Below, piece by piece: positions 11,501 to 22,035 of a stretch of DNA of 64,000 nt. Each line of letters begins with the position of its first letter. Position 1 is the first letter of the stretch. The notes below the pieces were generated by a model that saw only the letters and a list, made by a program, of their open reading frames with translations, did not search any database and was not told the origin of the DNA. Position numbers and translations under genes: made by a program. This DNA comes from Forficula auricularia (lineage: Eukaryota > Arthropoda > Insecta > Dermaptera > Forficulidae), in assembly GCA_024734495.1 (NCBI GenBank), contig JALMQS010000075.1, positions 2,348,935 through 2,412,934 of the forward strand. The letters are read 5' to 3'.

Positions 11501-11910
11501 TAGATACTAGCAATTTATTTACAAGCTGTTTCGATATCAACCCTAGATAGAGTAACTTCCCCATTCTTGGAAAATTCTGTCCTATCCAATACTATTACAT
11601 TTTAATTAACAGGATTTTCAATTACTAACCGTATAGGAAAGTAATTATATTATAAATATATAATATAATTTCCTTAATAATTGATTAGAAGCAAATAGAA
11701 TTTGGTCGGAATAAAATTCAATTATTGATTAAATGTCTCAATTTTTATTTTTATTCGATAATAAAATTTTCCTAATGGAGATGAAATGACCGATTTATCC
11801 ATCTTTTAGGGCACAAATAAAACTCCCTAATAAAAAAATTCCGTTTGGGGATAGAAATATAAAATTAAATTTAACAAAAGTAGCTAAAAATAAATTTATG
11901 GCCACAAGGT

Positions 11911-12246
11911 TGGTCCTTATTTTAGGTATTTTCGAATTTTTACGCTGAGAGAGGCTCATATGGTTCGAAATAAATAAAAAAAATTGTCCCCCAAGTTTCA
12001 AGTCTCTATCTCAATTTTATTAACCTGTGCAGGACAGCGATGCAAGTTTCCCATCTAAATAACATGGGGGTTTTGGCAATGAAATATCAATTATTTATTC
12101 CGACTATAGCAATGACTCAATAAATTTTAAACTCTATAGACTTTATCCTTATAATAGTAGCTATCCTTCAGAATTTTTACAAATTTTTATCTATTATAAT
12201 TTTGGTGTTACAGCTAGATAAAGTACTGCTATATCTTAGTGTTATA
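11911..12246. mobile_element. Half copy of the 59286-59905 foldback element
   Basis: Starts TGGTCCTTATTTTAGG and follows the left arm of the later element through 'ttcgaatttttacgctga', 'aagtttcaagtctctat', 'ataatagtagctat' and 'gctatatcttagtgtta'. The second arm is missing. Confidence 0.65.
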
Positions 12247-12787
12247 GAGCCGTTTTGCTCAATTTTTTTAATCAAAATATTTTACCTGTATGGTAAAATA
12301 AAATGAAATGAAATTTAAGTAATTTTACTGACAAGAAAATTAAAATTTTTAGGAAATAGAAAATATAATGTAGTAAAAAGTAAACGATCATTAAAAGAAA
12401 AATAATTTTTTGGACTAATAATTTCAATGATTTGGCATATTGGTGAAAAATCACGAGATTGTCTTTATAGTGAATCCAAGTTGTTATAGATAATCTTCAT
12501 TATATGTCAGAAGGAGGGAAAATCTTTCATAAGGGTAGTTTTCTATTTCCTTCTCCTATTATACCTATTGCATAAAAATTCTTTCGAGAATTCATTAAAT
12601 GATTTTTTATAGAAATACTTGTAAGAATTTTGACCTATTGATTATCTTCTCGACTAACGGTTCTCTTTCAATTATTATTTCTTAATTCATTTGGTGTTGA
12701 CAATAACTTGAGATAAGGTCGACGACCACTCTCACCCACTCTAAGGCAAACAACCCTTAATATTAATATACTCTCCCACTATTAACT

Positions 12788-13777
12788 AAGCATGAAAATT
12801 GAAACAAATTGATCGAGTTTAATCTATAATTAATAATTTCGGCGACGACGGCCTGATCTCTCTGATTGGCTAAAGAGATTGAATGGAGGTCAGTGATTGG
12901 CCGTGCTTAAGCAATACGTTAAATAAATACATGGGAGTTTAAAAATAATTTAAAATTTTCAAACAATCCAGAAAGATTCCGGCCTAAGGCGGGCTTCGCC
13001 AGCTGGTTTTATATAAGATATTATTTTCTTTTATTCGATCATCCTTCGAGCCAAACTTTAAAATTATTCATTCTAAATGAATTTTCAATGAAATATACTC
13101 ACTCATTATATTGAATAAGCATGCAAATTGAAACAAATTGATCGAGATTAATCTATACTTAATAATTTCTGCGACGACGGCCTGATCCATAGAGTAATAT
13201 AGAGTGGAAGGCTCCATAAGGAGCCAATATATTTTAGCGTATACGAGTTACAGAGCTCTCTGGCGAGACCAGGGCGAAACCATTGGGCAATAAAATGGCG
13301 GAAACCGCTCTCTTCGGGGCAAATTTTGGTGACATTATCAAGAGTAAAAAATGACGCTTATATATATATATAACATAAAGGGTATGTATCTTTTATCTAT
13401 GACAAAGGCTTTGAATGTTCTATGATCTTTGGATAGCTCTTAAGAACTAAGAGTTTTCGTCCTGCAGTCGCTAGAGAGCGCTTTTTCGATATACGGTAGC
13501 CTTCCACTCTATATTACTCTCTGGCCTGATCTCTCTAATTAGCTAAAAAACTTCGAATGGAGGTCAGTGATTGGTTGTGCTTAAGCAATGTGTTAAATAA
13601 ATATATGGGAGTTTAAAAATAATTTAAAATCAAAAATTTTCAAACACTCCAGCAAGATGCCGGCCGAAGGCGAGTCTTCGCTGCTGGTTTTTATATAAGA
13701 TATTATCTTCTTCCATTCGATCGCCCTTCGAGCCAAACTTTAAAATTATTCATTCTAAATGAATTTTCAATGAAAAT
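12788..13777. repeat. Two tandem ~310-bp units, the second interrupted by a MITE
   Basis: Unit A (12788-13096) and unit B (13127-13777, less the 335-bp insert) share 'attgaaacaaattgatcgag', 'ggaggtcagtgattgg', a GC-rich 'ccggc(c)...aaggcg' block (12979 and 13661) and 'gagccaaactttaaaattat'. The GC-rich hairpin-like block near each end followed by a T run recalls Helitron-type termini, but no CTRR end is clear. Confidence 0.65.
13188..13522. mobile_element. 335-bp MITE with 9-bp target duplication
   Basis: Terminal inverted repeats GAGTAATATAGAGTGGAAGG (from 13192) and the inverse near 13500-13520. The 9-bp repeat ggcctgatc flanks it (13179-13187 and 13523-13531). The uninterrupted neighbour unit (about 12850) provides the empty site, so the boundaries are secure. 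A 9-bp duplication with long TIRs suggests a Mutator-like family. Confidence 0.75.
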
Positions 13778-14342
13778 TCGTCTAATTTAATTAGAAAAGG
13801 TTTTTTTTTCTTCAAGAAAAATGATAGGCCTCCATAGCAAAAGAAAAGTAAAGAAGAAGAAAAAAGGGACCAAAGTGATGTCGGTCACAATTGGTAAAGG
13901 AACGACGACGATTTCGTTTCAATGAAGCCAAATAACCTTCGGACTGAATGTGGGGCAGTTTTTTTTTTTTGAATCGTTCCCTAGCTGATAAAAATGGCTT
14001 TATTAGGCTATTTCTAGACGGAGACAGATGAGTGATTTGTGCCTTTCAGAGTTACATTTGCCCCATCCCAACTTGCCCCACCCCGTATTTCAAATGGTCA
14101 AACTGCTCTTTTCTCAAAGCATCCCCAACTTCTCATGTGAATTTATTTTCTTATTTATTGTCAACTGAATGAAAAGATCACTATTTCGTATATCGATTCG
14201 ACAAGATTTTATCAATTTCTATTTCCTTCCTGAAGAGATCGTCATATTTTATATCGGATACTCTTTTCAAAATAATTCGGTTTCTTCATCCAATGAGTTT
14301 GTAAACAATTTAATAATTTCCAAATAAAATAAATTAGAGATG

Positions 14343-14736
14343 TATTAGATGAAGGAGGAGGTATCAGCCAAAGATGGAATCATTGGGTTCAATAAAACGC
14401 CTTTATTAAAACGTTTCGGCCTGAATTTATTTGGCCATCTTCAGTTAATTAGGAGTTATACACAAAATGCGGTACACATATATGATCGAACCAAGCCTTG
14501 TCAAAAATAAAAATAAAATTTTTTAGCTTCATGCAAATTTATAACGTGCCTGGACCCAAAAGTTTCAGAATGAAAAGTCCGAATTTTGTGTATAACTCCT
14601 AATTAACTGAAGATGGCCAAATAAATTCAGGCCGAAACGTTTTAATAAAGGCGTTTTATTGAACCCAATGATTTCATCTTTGGCTGATACCTCCTCCTTC
14701 ATCTAATACAGTTTCATCACAGCCACGAACTCTAAC
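14343..14736. mobile_element. Penelope-like inverted-repeat element, family B
   Basis: Arms 14343-14467 and about 14577-14710 are near-identical inverted repeats. A 15-bp direct repeat, aataaattagagatg, flanks the element exactly (14328-14342 and 14737-14751). The right side alone has a 26-bp extension (gtttcatcacagccacgaac...). Hammerhead-like motifs are intact on both arms (minus 14405-14450, plus 14602-14646). The short non-repeated middle (14468-14576) has no coding frame. Confidence 0.8.
14602..14646 (+). ncRNA. Hammerhead-ribozyme-like motif, family B
   Basis: Stem I 5' ATTAA (14602-14606), CTGAAGA (14607-14613), extra T, stem II GGCC...GGCC (14615-14618 and 14630-14633), GAAA (14634-14637), palindrome ACGT (14637-14640), T at 14641, stem I 3' TTAAT (14642-14646). 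The same motif is present on the minus strand in the left arm, with tcttcag at 14438-14444 and tttc at 14414-14417. Confidence 0.55.
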
Positions 14737-15024
14737 AATAAATTAGAGATGGATTATAACTTGAGCTGGAATATATTTGCTATGGGAGGCCTACATTTTT
14801 TTAGAGGAAAAAACTTTTTTTTATTAAATTACTTACGAATTTTCATTGAAAATTCATTTACAATGAATTATTATTATTTTTAGAGTTGATACTCTATTGT
14901 TCATTTATTGTTCTTAGATTTTGATAAACCTTCTAAAGAAAGTGTTTTGAGAAGTTGAAGATGTTATTTAAATGCTTATACAGATAACTTTAAGAAAATT
15001 TTCCCAAGTTTTAGTTATATTTAG

Positions 15025-15140
15025 GGATCGAAGTGGTCGCATGCGTAGCATTATTGCTTCATCATCGTGATCTTGATAATAATATTGGGGTTGGAGACTC
15101 AAGTTCAAGCCTCGCTCTCTGTATTTCTTATTTATTTATT
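15025..15140 (+). mobile_element. Probable tRNA-derived SINE, family S3
   Basis: An A-box-like GTGGTCGCATGCGTAGCA is followed by a B-box-like CAAGTTCAAGCCTCGC near 15098, then an AT-rich tail with TTTATTTATTT. Only one copy is in the window. Confidence 0.45.
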
Positions 15141-16282
15141 TAAGCTTTAGAAGCATATAACACATTTTCCAGAAAACTTTTTAAAATGGAAAAAATAGGA
15201 TATTTTGTGGTGGAGAAAATGTGTCATATACATTTAAATATGCGTTTTTTAGTCTTACTTTTATTCCACTTCATTTTAAATGAATTATAACACATATACG
15301 TATTATTTTTAGTTACGGATTTTTTGATTTATTTTTAGCCCTTTTTCCTTTAAAATTAAAAATTAGTTAATTATCTAAGGATTCACAAAAAAATAAAAAT
15401 AATAATAATAATAACAGCACGGAAGAAAGGAAGAGAGCAAAACAGAAAAGCTCAAAGTTACTAATTAAATTTAGTTTTAGTTTAAATATAAAAATTTACA
15501 AAATTAGTTTATTTGAAAAAATAAAAATTAACAAAATTTGTTAGAAAGTTACTACAGCAAGATATAAAATACGCTGAAATGAAATTTAGGTAGAACCATA
15601 CAAAATACTAATTAACAAATTTTGTTTTTGTAACTTAGTATTAGTACTCAAATTTTAACGCTTGCTTTGAGAATATGATATATATATAATTGATAAATAA
15701 ATGTATTGGAAGGCTATCTGTTCATTCAGGGCGCTAGCGTCTGTCGAGGTTGTCTAAATACAGGCGTTCCCATCAAGTGCTGCCATCTGTTAAACTCAAA
15801 GGGGTCAAATTTATAGTTAGAGAGACTATTCTTTCGCGTTAGACTTGTCATATCAAACGTACCTAAAGATTGCCTCCCATGAAAAAATGAATTTGAAAAT
15901 ATATAAAAAATATATATATCTTTCTTTTTTTTAAATGATTTTATTTTCAAATTTATTTAAATTTACATAATTTATATAATTATTTTTATAATAATTTGGG
16001 CATCAAGCAACACTCCCTTCCCATGTCCATATTTACAAAAATGTCTTATATTATCTTAATCACTTTTAGATTTTATTGTGGGAAACATTTTCTAAAAACC
16101 CACGACTTGCCTTTTTGTATCTCTATATATGTAATTATATAAATAACAAAAAAAATTGTCTTTTATTAACAATTTTACTTATGGGGCATAAGAATTTTAG
16201 AAAGCTTAGGTGGGTCATGGCACAAAAAAGCTCAGAAAACACTGGACTATAGAATTCGACTCCAATAAAAATTTATTTATTA

Positions 16283-16912
16283 ACCGACTTCAAAAAAAGG
16301 AAGAGGTTCTCAAATCGTCGGAATCTTTTTTTCATCATGTTCAGCGATAATCTTTTATCACGTGGACCAATTTCGATGATTGTTGTTTTATTGGGGGTAC
16401 CTTAGGGGTGGTATTAATTTTTCATGTTTTGATCATATGATCAACGACATAATGGAACTCTCCAATTCTTATGAGCATATAAGCGATACTCGGGCAATTC
16501 TCTTAGGGTATCGAGATATTTGAGTTGCCGTGATGTCTTTGTTGTGAAGTGAGTACTTGAACAAGATTTCTAACTGATTGTAATCAAATTGATGTCCTGG
16601 AAATTTAGTTTATTAAATAATACCAATAAATTCTCTGATAAATTAAATTTCTTTGGTGATTCTCTTAGCTGCTTTAAATCACATTATAGACACTTATTTA
16701 ATTGAATTAGACAACTTGTTAATTGCATCTGAATTTCTATAATAAATGTAAATTGCATATTTTTATAAATAAATAAATTGCAATGCGCTTACGTTCATCG
16801 CGACATGAAGCAAAGACAAGGCGTTAAACATCGTATTTTTTAAAAAATACTAGAGGACTTTTTAGTTGTTTTGATTTTAATTCTTGCGTTTATTTTTTTG
16901 AAGTGGGGTTTT
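16283..16912. mobile_element. Second 'ACCGACTTCAAAAA' element
   Basis: Starts ACCGACTTCAAAAAAAGGAA and ends near TTTTTTTGAAGTGGGGTTTT. The sequence after the start ('gaggttctcaaatcgtcgga', 'ccaatttcgatgattgttg') parallels 4112-4350 but the interior is longer. It directly precedes the family C element at 16969. Confidence 0.55.
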
Positions 16913-16968
16913 TTTTATTACTTTTTATAAGAACATATATAATTTTCAGGTTTGTAACTTAATGGGAA

Positions 16969-17433
16969 CAGTTTTTAAGGAATTTGGTGTTGGTAGTTGG
17001 TGAAACATTTTTTAAAATTACTGGATAAAAAATACTTGATAGGTTTCACATTAAGATATAAAAATAAAACGAATTTATTTTTGGAGAGTCTTTAATCTCG
17101 ATATATATATATATATTTCGGGTGGCTAACCCATCTTCAGGAGCAATAGAAAGTAAAAGTAAAATAAATTCGTTTTATTTTTATATCTTAATGTGAATTT
17201 CGAAGTTACTTTCTGTTTCTCCTGAAGATGGGTTAGTCACCCGAAATATATATATCGAGATTAAAGATTCTCCAAAAATAAATTCGTTTTATTTTTTTAT
17301 ATCTTAATGTGAAACCTACCAAGTATTTTTATCCAATAATTTTAAAAAATGTTTCACCAAGTACCAACACCAAATTCCTTAAAAACTATTCTTAATGTGA
17401 AACCTACCAAGTATTTTTTATCCAGTAATTTTA
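16969..17433. mobile_element. Penelope-like inverted-repeat element, family C, copy 2
   Basis: Outer arms are inverted repeats with 'gtttcacattaagatataaa' and 'tttttggaga'. A 13-bp direct repeat, aacttaatgggaa, flanks it exactly (16956-16968 and 17434-17446). Hammerhead-like motifs are present on both arms (minus 17110-17145, plus 17218-17260). An internal duplicated fragment (17160-17205) repeats the outer arm in direct orientation, so the copy is rearranged. No coding capacity. Confidence 0.75.
17218..17260 (+). ncRNA. Hammerhead-ribozyme-like motif, family C
   Basis: Order seen: stem I 5' strand TCTC (17218-17221), CTGAAGA (17222-17228), one extra T, stem II GGGT-TAGTC-ACCC (17230-17242), GAAA (17243-17246), a palindromic AT run as stem III, C at 17256 as the expected cleavage base, and stem I 3' strand GAGA (17257-17260). 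All type I hammerhead core elements are in place except for one extra base after CTGAAGA. A diverged copy lies on the minus strand at 17110-17145. Confidence 0.55.
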
Positions 17434-17673
17434 AACTTAATGGGAAGTTTAGCTAGTAATGGCACAAATATACCCTAAATTATTCATGTAAATAGAAGTT
17501 GTGCGTCTGCCAGGCTGTTTGTTACCCGCGAAAACTTGGTTTAAACTAAATTCAACAGAACCATAAAAATCACATTGGAAAATTCTTCTAATTAAACGGG
17601 GTGAAAATTCAATTTTCTACGGAAATTTCTTAATTTTTTCATCAAATAGTGAAAAGATTCTTGACCCCAATGG

Positions 17674-17775
17674 ACCGGGGGTAGAATAGGTCCATAGTAT
17701 CCTCTGCTTGTCGTAAAAGGCGACTAAAAGGGGTTGGACGTGAGGCTAACAAGCTCACTCCGTAAAAAAAACTTC
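17674..17775 (+). repeat. Dispersed repeat motif, copy 1 of a pair with 61003
   Basis: The block 'gggggtagaataggtccata' followed by 'tgcttgtcgtaaaaggcgac' is shared with 61010-61060. This motif is dispersed in many insect genomes, probably as part of a retroposon; the parent element is not evident here. Confidence 0.5.
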
Positions 17776-17917
17776 CCAGTCATGGAAGCAAGCATTTGTT
17801 TCCATTCAACAGGAAGAAGAATATTATTAAGACATTTATATAAAATAAAAATAATAAATTAAGATTCTAAAGAAAAAAAGAAGCATTATTCTTCTTTGAG
17901 AAGCCTTTCATGAAAGG

Positions 17918-18041
17918 CCATTCTGACACCAATCTGATATTAATGCCAGTCTCCGTCCGATTGAATGTCGGTCGAAATACCGAGACTCAGATAATTGACC
18001 ATTCTGACACCAATCTGATATTAATGCCAGTCCCCGACTGA
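17918..18041. repeat. 43-bp direct repeat with 81-bp spacing
   Basis: 'ccattctgacaccaatctga' through 'atgccagtc' occurs at 17918 and again at 17999, with one mismatch in the last bases. The spacer carries related 'gtcggtcg' words. Confidence 0.6.
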
Positions 18042-18975
18042 TCGTAAAACCCATGTGTCTCATAATTGGCAACAGTCGGATATCGGACCGATACGCTGAT
18101 GTCCGTTTAGTCTCAGTCTTGCCACACAGGCATATAAGAAACTTGAATTATATTTTTACTTGGCTGCGAAGGTTTACGGGTACAAATTTTTGTTGACCTG
18201 TGTTATAAAAACATAATCGTTTTTTATTCTCTCCACTATTTAATCTTTTACCTGGGCATGTTCATTCACTTAGTTCTTAAATTAATGGAGAGAGTGAAAG
18301 CCGAGTGGTGCTTATCACACCATATATGTTTAAATTAAATAATCTGAGAGAAACATTAATAAATAACATCTAGCTTTGTTTTTTGAAAACAGAAACAATT
18401 TACTAAATTATATATTTTCCGCTTGAGATGGTAATTGAAAATATAAACTCATCTTGAAATAAAAATCTATTCAGAAGTAATTTTATGTTTTCTATCTCGT
18501 ATTATTTGAATAATGTAGAATTAACTATGGTATGTTACCCTTGAAATGAAATATGTTTCCAGTTCAAACATACAATTTAATTCTTCTAATAATTTGTTAA
18601 ATACTGAATATTCTAAACAGAGATTCCTACTGTTGAATGCTGTTGTTATTATATCATTAAATATCTCTTTAGTTTAGTTAGCAAAATAATCAAAATCAGA
18701 GTGTTAAAGTATACAAAATTAATTATATTAAGAAAGGGTTTAACATCCAAATTAGGCGTGTTTCAATTTCAACCAAAATCTAATCAGATATGACTCTGAA
18801 TATTACATTATGCAACTAAATATGAAATTCGTTTTTAATTCTTTTGATGTAAAAGTGGAAACAAAATTTTACTTTTGAAATTTTGTTAAGGGAGAATGAT
18901 ATGTTTAATAAAGTAAAGGAAATTTAAAAAATTAAAAAAAAATATTTTAAAAAATTTAAGAAATTTAAAATTCTA

Positions 18976-19190
18976 GGTGGGGAGTCGGGTTAGCCGAGCT
19001 GGCTAACGCGCTAGGCTCCGCTTCAGCATCGATGATGACGATGTTTAAGCGGGTGGCCGGGGATTCGATCCTGGCTAGCATATAAAATTTCTACCGGCTA
19101 AAACTCGGCTCCCTCACTAACCCTAGTAACACTTTACTGATGTGCTGTCTAAATGGGCTTTGTTTCCGGTGACAATAAAAAAAATTTTTA
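18976..19190 (+). mobile_element. tRNA-derived SINE, family S4
   Basis: A-box TAGCCGAGCTGG (18991-19002) and B-box GGATTCGATCC (19061-19071) fit pol III promoter consensus. The body continues with 'cggctaaaactcggctccct' and ends in an A-rich tract near 19175-19190, as expected for a retroposed SINE. It abuts the family D element. Confidence 0.75.
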
Positions 19191-19191
19191 G

Positions 19192-19757
19192 GTAGGTTTT
19201 ACAAAAATAAAAGACAAAATACTTATTAGTAAGACTCTATATATATATGTTGCAAGTGAAAACCCGTTTTTTAGTAAGAACCCGTTCTTACTAGATAAAA
19301 TGCTTTTCCTTGAATACCTTTGTGACAACTAGTATTTACTGATATTGGTTGAGTTTGGTCCAAAGGTCTAGAATCTTCATTTTGGAACTTCCGCCTCATT
19401 TTGGGTGTTTATTTTCAAAAAATTTTAAACGAAAATGTCAAAAATTACATTCTCAACAACTTTGCTTCTAATTTTTGATATTTTTGTTTAAAAATTTTGA
19501 AAATAAACACCCAAAATGAGGCGGAAGATCAACCAACATCAGTAAACTCTAGTTGCCACAAAGGTATTCAGTGAAACGGGTTTTGACAAGTAAGAACCCG
19601 TTCTTACTAAAAACGGGTTTTTATTGCAACATATATATTTCGGGGTATGAGCCAAACTTCAGGAGTTCAATGAGAAAACTGAAAATGGGTACGTACCCCG
19701 AAATATATATAGAATCATGCTAATGGGCATCTTGTCTTTTATTTTTATGAAACCTAC
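19192..19757. mobile_element. Penelope-like inverted-repeat element, family D, split by a MITE
   Basis: Outer arms: 'ggtaggttttacaaaaataa' from 19192 and its inverse 'ttttatgaaacctacctata' near 19757. Inside, on the right, 'ctgaaaatgggtacgtacccc' then GAAATATATATAG (about 19677-19712) is a hammerhead-like block with a mutated core, and on the minus strand near 19636-19665 CTGAAGTT...CCCCGAAA is its partner. The 19249-19630 MITE inserted at an AT run in the left arm. Confidence 0.55.
19249..19630. mobile_element. MITE with GTTGCA ends, copy 1
   Basis: Ends GTTGCAAGTGAAAACCCG and ...CGGGTTTTTATTGCAAC are inverted repeats bordered by ATATAT. Internal inverted blocks include 'gaataccttt', 'tttactgatattggttgag' and 'aaaataaacacccaaaatga'. 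The arms are about 170 bp around a short AT-rich centre. Homologous to 21617-22035. Confidence 0.7.
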
Positions 19758-19811
19758 CTATAATTTTATATTAAATTGAAAGTTTTTTTGCTGAGGGTAG
19801 CAGAATTTTTA

Positions 19812-19890
19812 TATATTGAAGGAGACAATAAAAGAGTGTGCAGCAGTTCCAGCAGAAGACACACTCTTTTATTGTCTCCTTCAATATAGA
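19812..19890. repeat. Short hairpin repeat, copy 1
   Basis: A 28-bp near-perfect stem (atattgaaggagacaataaa, then agagtgtg) closes a 13-bp loop. Homology to 43130-43235 in inverse orientation extends beyond the hairpin into 'gagggtagcagaattttta'. Confidence 0.6.
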
Positions 19891-20239
19891 ATTTTATATT
19901 TTAAAAATTAAATTTTTTTTTAATTTTTAAATTTTCTTTACTTTATTAAATTAATAGAAATTAAAATATATATATATATACTCGCTACGTTCGACAGGCT
20001 TTAAATTCATCGATTTTTTTTGTAACTTATGAGGAGAATTTTCTAGGTTAGGTTTCACAAAAGGATTTTTTTTGCTTATTCATATTTAGAATATCTGTAA
20101 CTTGGAGAAAAATCATCATTTTCTGTTTGTGTCTCTAATTAAAAAATTCAGAAAATAGAAAAAAAAATCGAATCATCCTATGATCAACAATGAAACGATT
20201 CCTATACATCTAATAAACTCAAGTTCGACATCATAGAGT

Positions 20240-21000
20240 ATGGTGTGTATTATGGTCTCCGAGAAAAGCACTTTTTTTATTATTTTTTATACGGTTAATG
20301 ATCTGGAATGTAATAAGCATTTAGTTTTGTTCCCACACACCCATTATCAGGGTAAAAAAGAGCTTTCTGGCTCGCCTAGTTCCCGTACCTTTCTCGAGCT
20401 GCTGATAGTGGCAGTTTTTGAATAATGCTACGCAATTACGGTTAATGCTTTCTCAGTTGAGTTTAAATTTTAATATATTTATTTATTAGATACAGAACCC
20501 TTCATAGGCGAGACCTGATTGCTTTTGGCCGTTTTATTTCTTCTTTTAATAAATAATCAATGATCTAATTAGAAATTGCTAATGCTTAAGTGTTATTGTT
20601 GTTTTTCCACCATCGAAAATCTCCTCGCTCCTTGAGTTAGTTAGCCATTGATGCTGATTCTTAGTGTTTTTCTGCAGTCTTTTTGCTGGCCTAAACATTT
20701 GCGCATCCCGTCCAAGAACATCAATAGGGCTCGTACCGTTTTGCATAACGGTGCCCAAGGGGTTCTGAACTACAATGACTTTTTGACCTTATTGTTTTCC
20801 AACTCAAGAACAATTTCATTTCTGCTGACAAATGGATTCAAAATCCTCTTCTTGTTCATTTCATATTGTGCAAATGTGCAGAGATTGTTCGTTTCACTTC
20901 TCGATAAAAGTAAACATTTTAAAAATAATATTTTATCAAACTTTTTAAGAAAAATATGGAAAGAAGTAACTAAACAAAAAATAAATCATACCTGATTTGA
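20240..21000. other. Non-repetitive intronic segment
   Basis: No repeat partner in the window. Frames of 61 codons (20240) and 115 codons (20648) exist on the plus strand, but both are rich in F, L, S and K, match no family I know and lack splice or start context, so I treat them as chance. Confidence 0.3.
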
Positions 21001-21616
21001 ACAAAAAAGTGAACGATTTTCAAAACTAGGTACGTTCTCTTTTGGATATATCTTAAGTTGTCAGAGAATAATTAGAGCTAGAAAGTTAATCTCGGAACAA
21101 AGTTTCGACTTAGTGATTCAAAACTTTGTATTAAATTTCCACTAATTAACTACAACCTACCACACTACAACTCTACAAATCTTAATATATATTATAATTC
21201 GATTTTTTCTAATTATCTGAATTTTTCAAAAGAAAGATCTAAAGCTAGAAAGCCCGAAATTTAATAATTTATTTTTAAAATCCAAACAATGTCACACCAT
21301 TCTACGATTTGAGTTATCTTGCGGATTGAAAACCATGTAGAGGTTTCAGATATTCCTAAACAGTAATAGGCCAAAAAATAGATTTAACCTCCTTGCGAGC
21401 TTACCCTACTGATTAGAATCAAAATACAATCACTTTGAATCAAACCCTTCATCTTTATGTTTCTTTTCAAACAAATTTATATAACTAAGTAGCAAAAAGG
21501 GATAAATTATGGATGATTTTTGCATTCTAGGTACAATAGTATCTCATAAAGGTGAGAAATAATTTATTTTATTAATTTATTAATTTTTATCTTTTACATG
21601 TCTAATATATGTATAT

Positions 21617-22035
21617 GTTGCAGTAAAAACACGTTTTTTAGTAAAAACGTGTTATCTTACTAGTTAAAACGCGTTTCCCTGAATACCTTTGTGGTAACTA
21701 GAATTTACTGATGTTGGTTGAGTTTGGTTCAAAAGTCTAGAGTCTTCATTTTTGAACTTCCGCCTCATTTTGGGTGTTTATTTTCAAAAATATTTAAATG
21801 AAAATGTCAAAAATTCAAAGCAAAGTTGTAGAGGATCTAATTTTTGACATTTTCGTATAAAATTTTTGAAAATAAACACCCAAAAATGAGGCGGAAAGTC
21901 AAAAAATGAAGATTCTAGACCTTTGAACCAAACTCAACCAACACCAGTAAACTCTAGTTGCCACAAAGGTATTCAGTGAAACGCGTTTTAACTAGTAAGA
22001 ACCCGTTCTTACTAAAAACGGGGTTTTACTGCAAC
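21617..22035. mobile_element. MITE with GTTGCA ends, copy 2
   Basis: Same family as 19249-19630: ends GTTGCAGTAAAAACACG and ...GGGGTTTTACTGCAAC, the same internal inverted blocks, and flanked by ATAT on both sides. Confidence 0.7.

Larger units (their letters stand above)
13740..14880. repeat. ~90-bp inverted repeat about 930 bp apart
   Basis: The block 'attttcaatgaaaattcgt'...'gataggcctccatagcaaa' (13760-13845) returns inverted at about 14774-14870. The family B Penelope-like element and a non-repeated stretch (13850-14320) lie between the arms. Confidence 0.5.

Noticed and set aside
15726..15950. 74-codon minus-strand frame
   Set aside because: Part of it is a short dispersed repeat shared with 53340-53372; the rest is low complexity.
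20648..20995. 115-codon plus-strand frame, one of the longest unexplained frames
   Set aside because: Composition follows the AT-rich background, no recognisable motif and no splice or start context.
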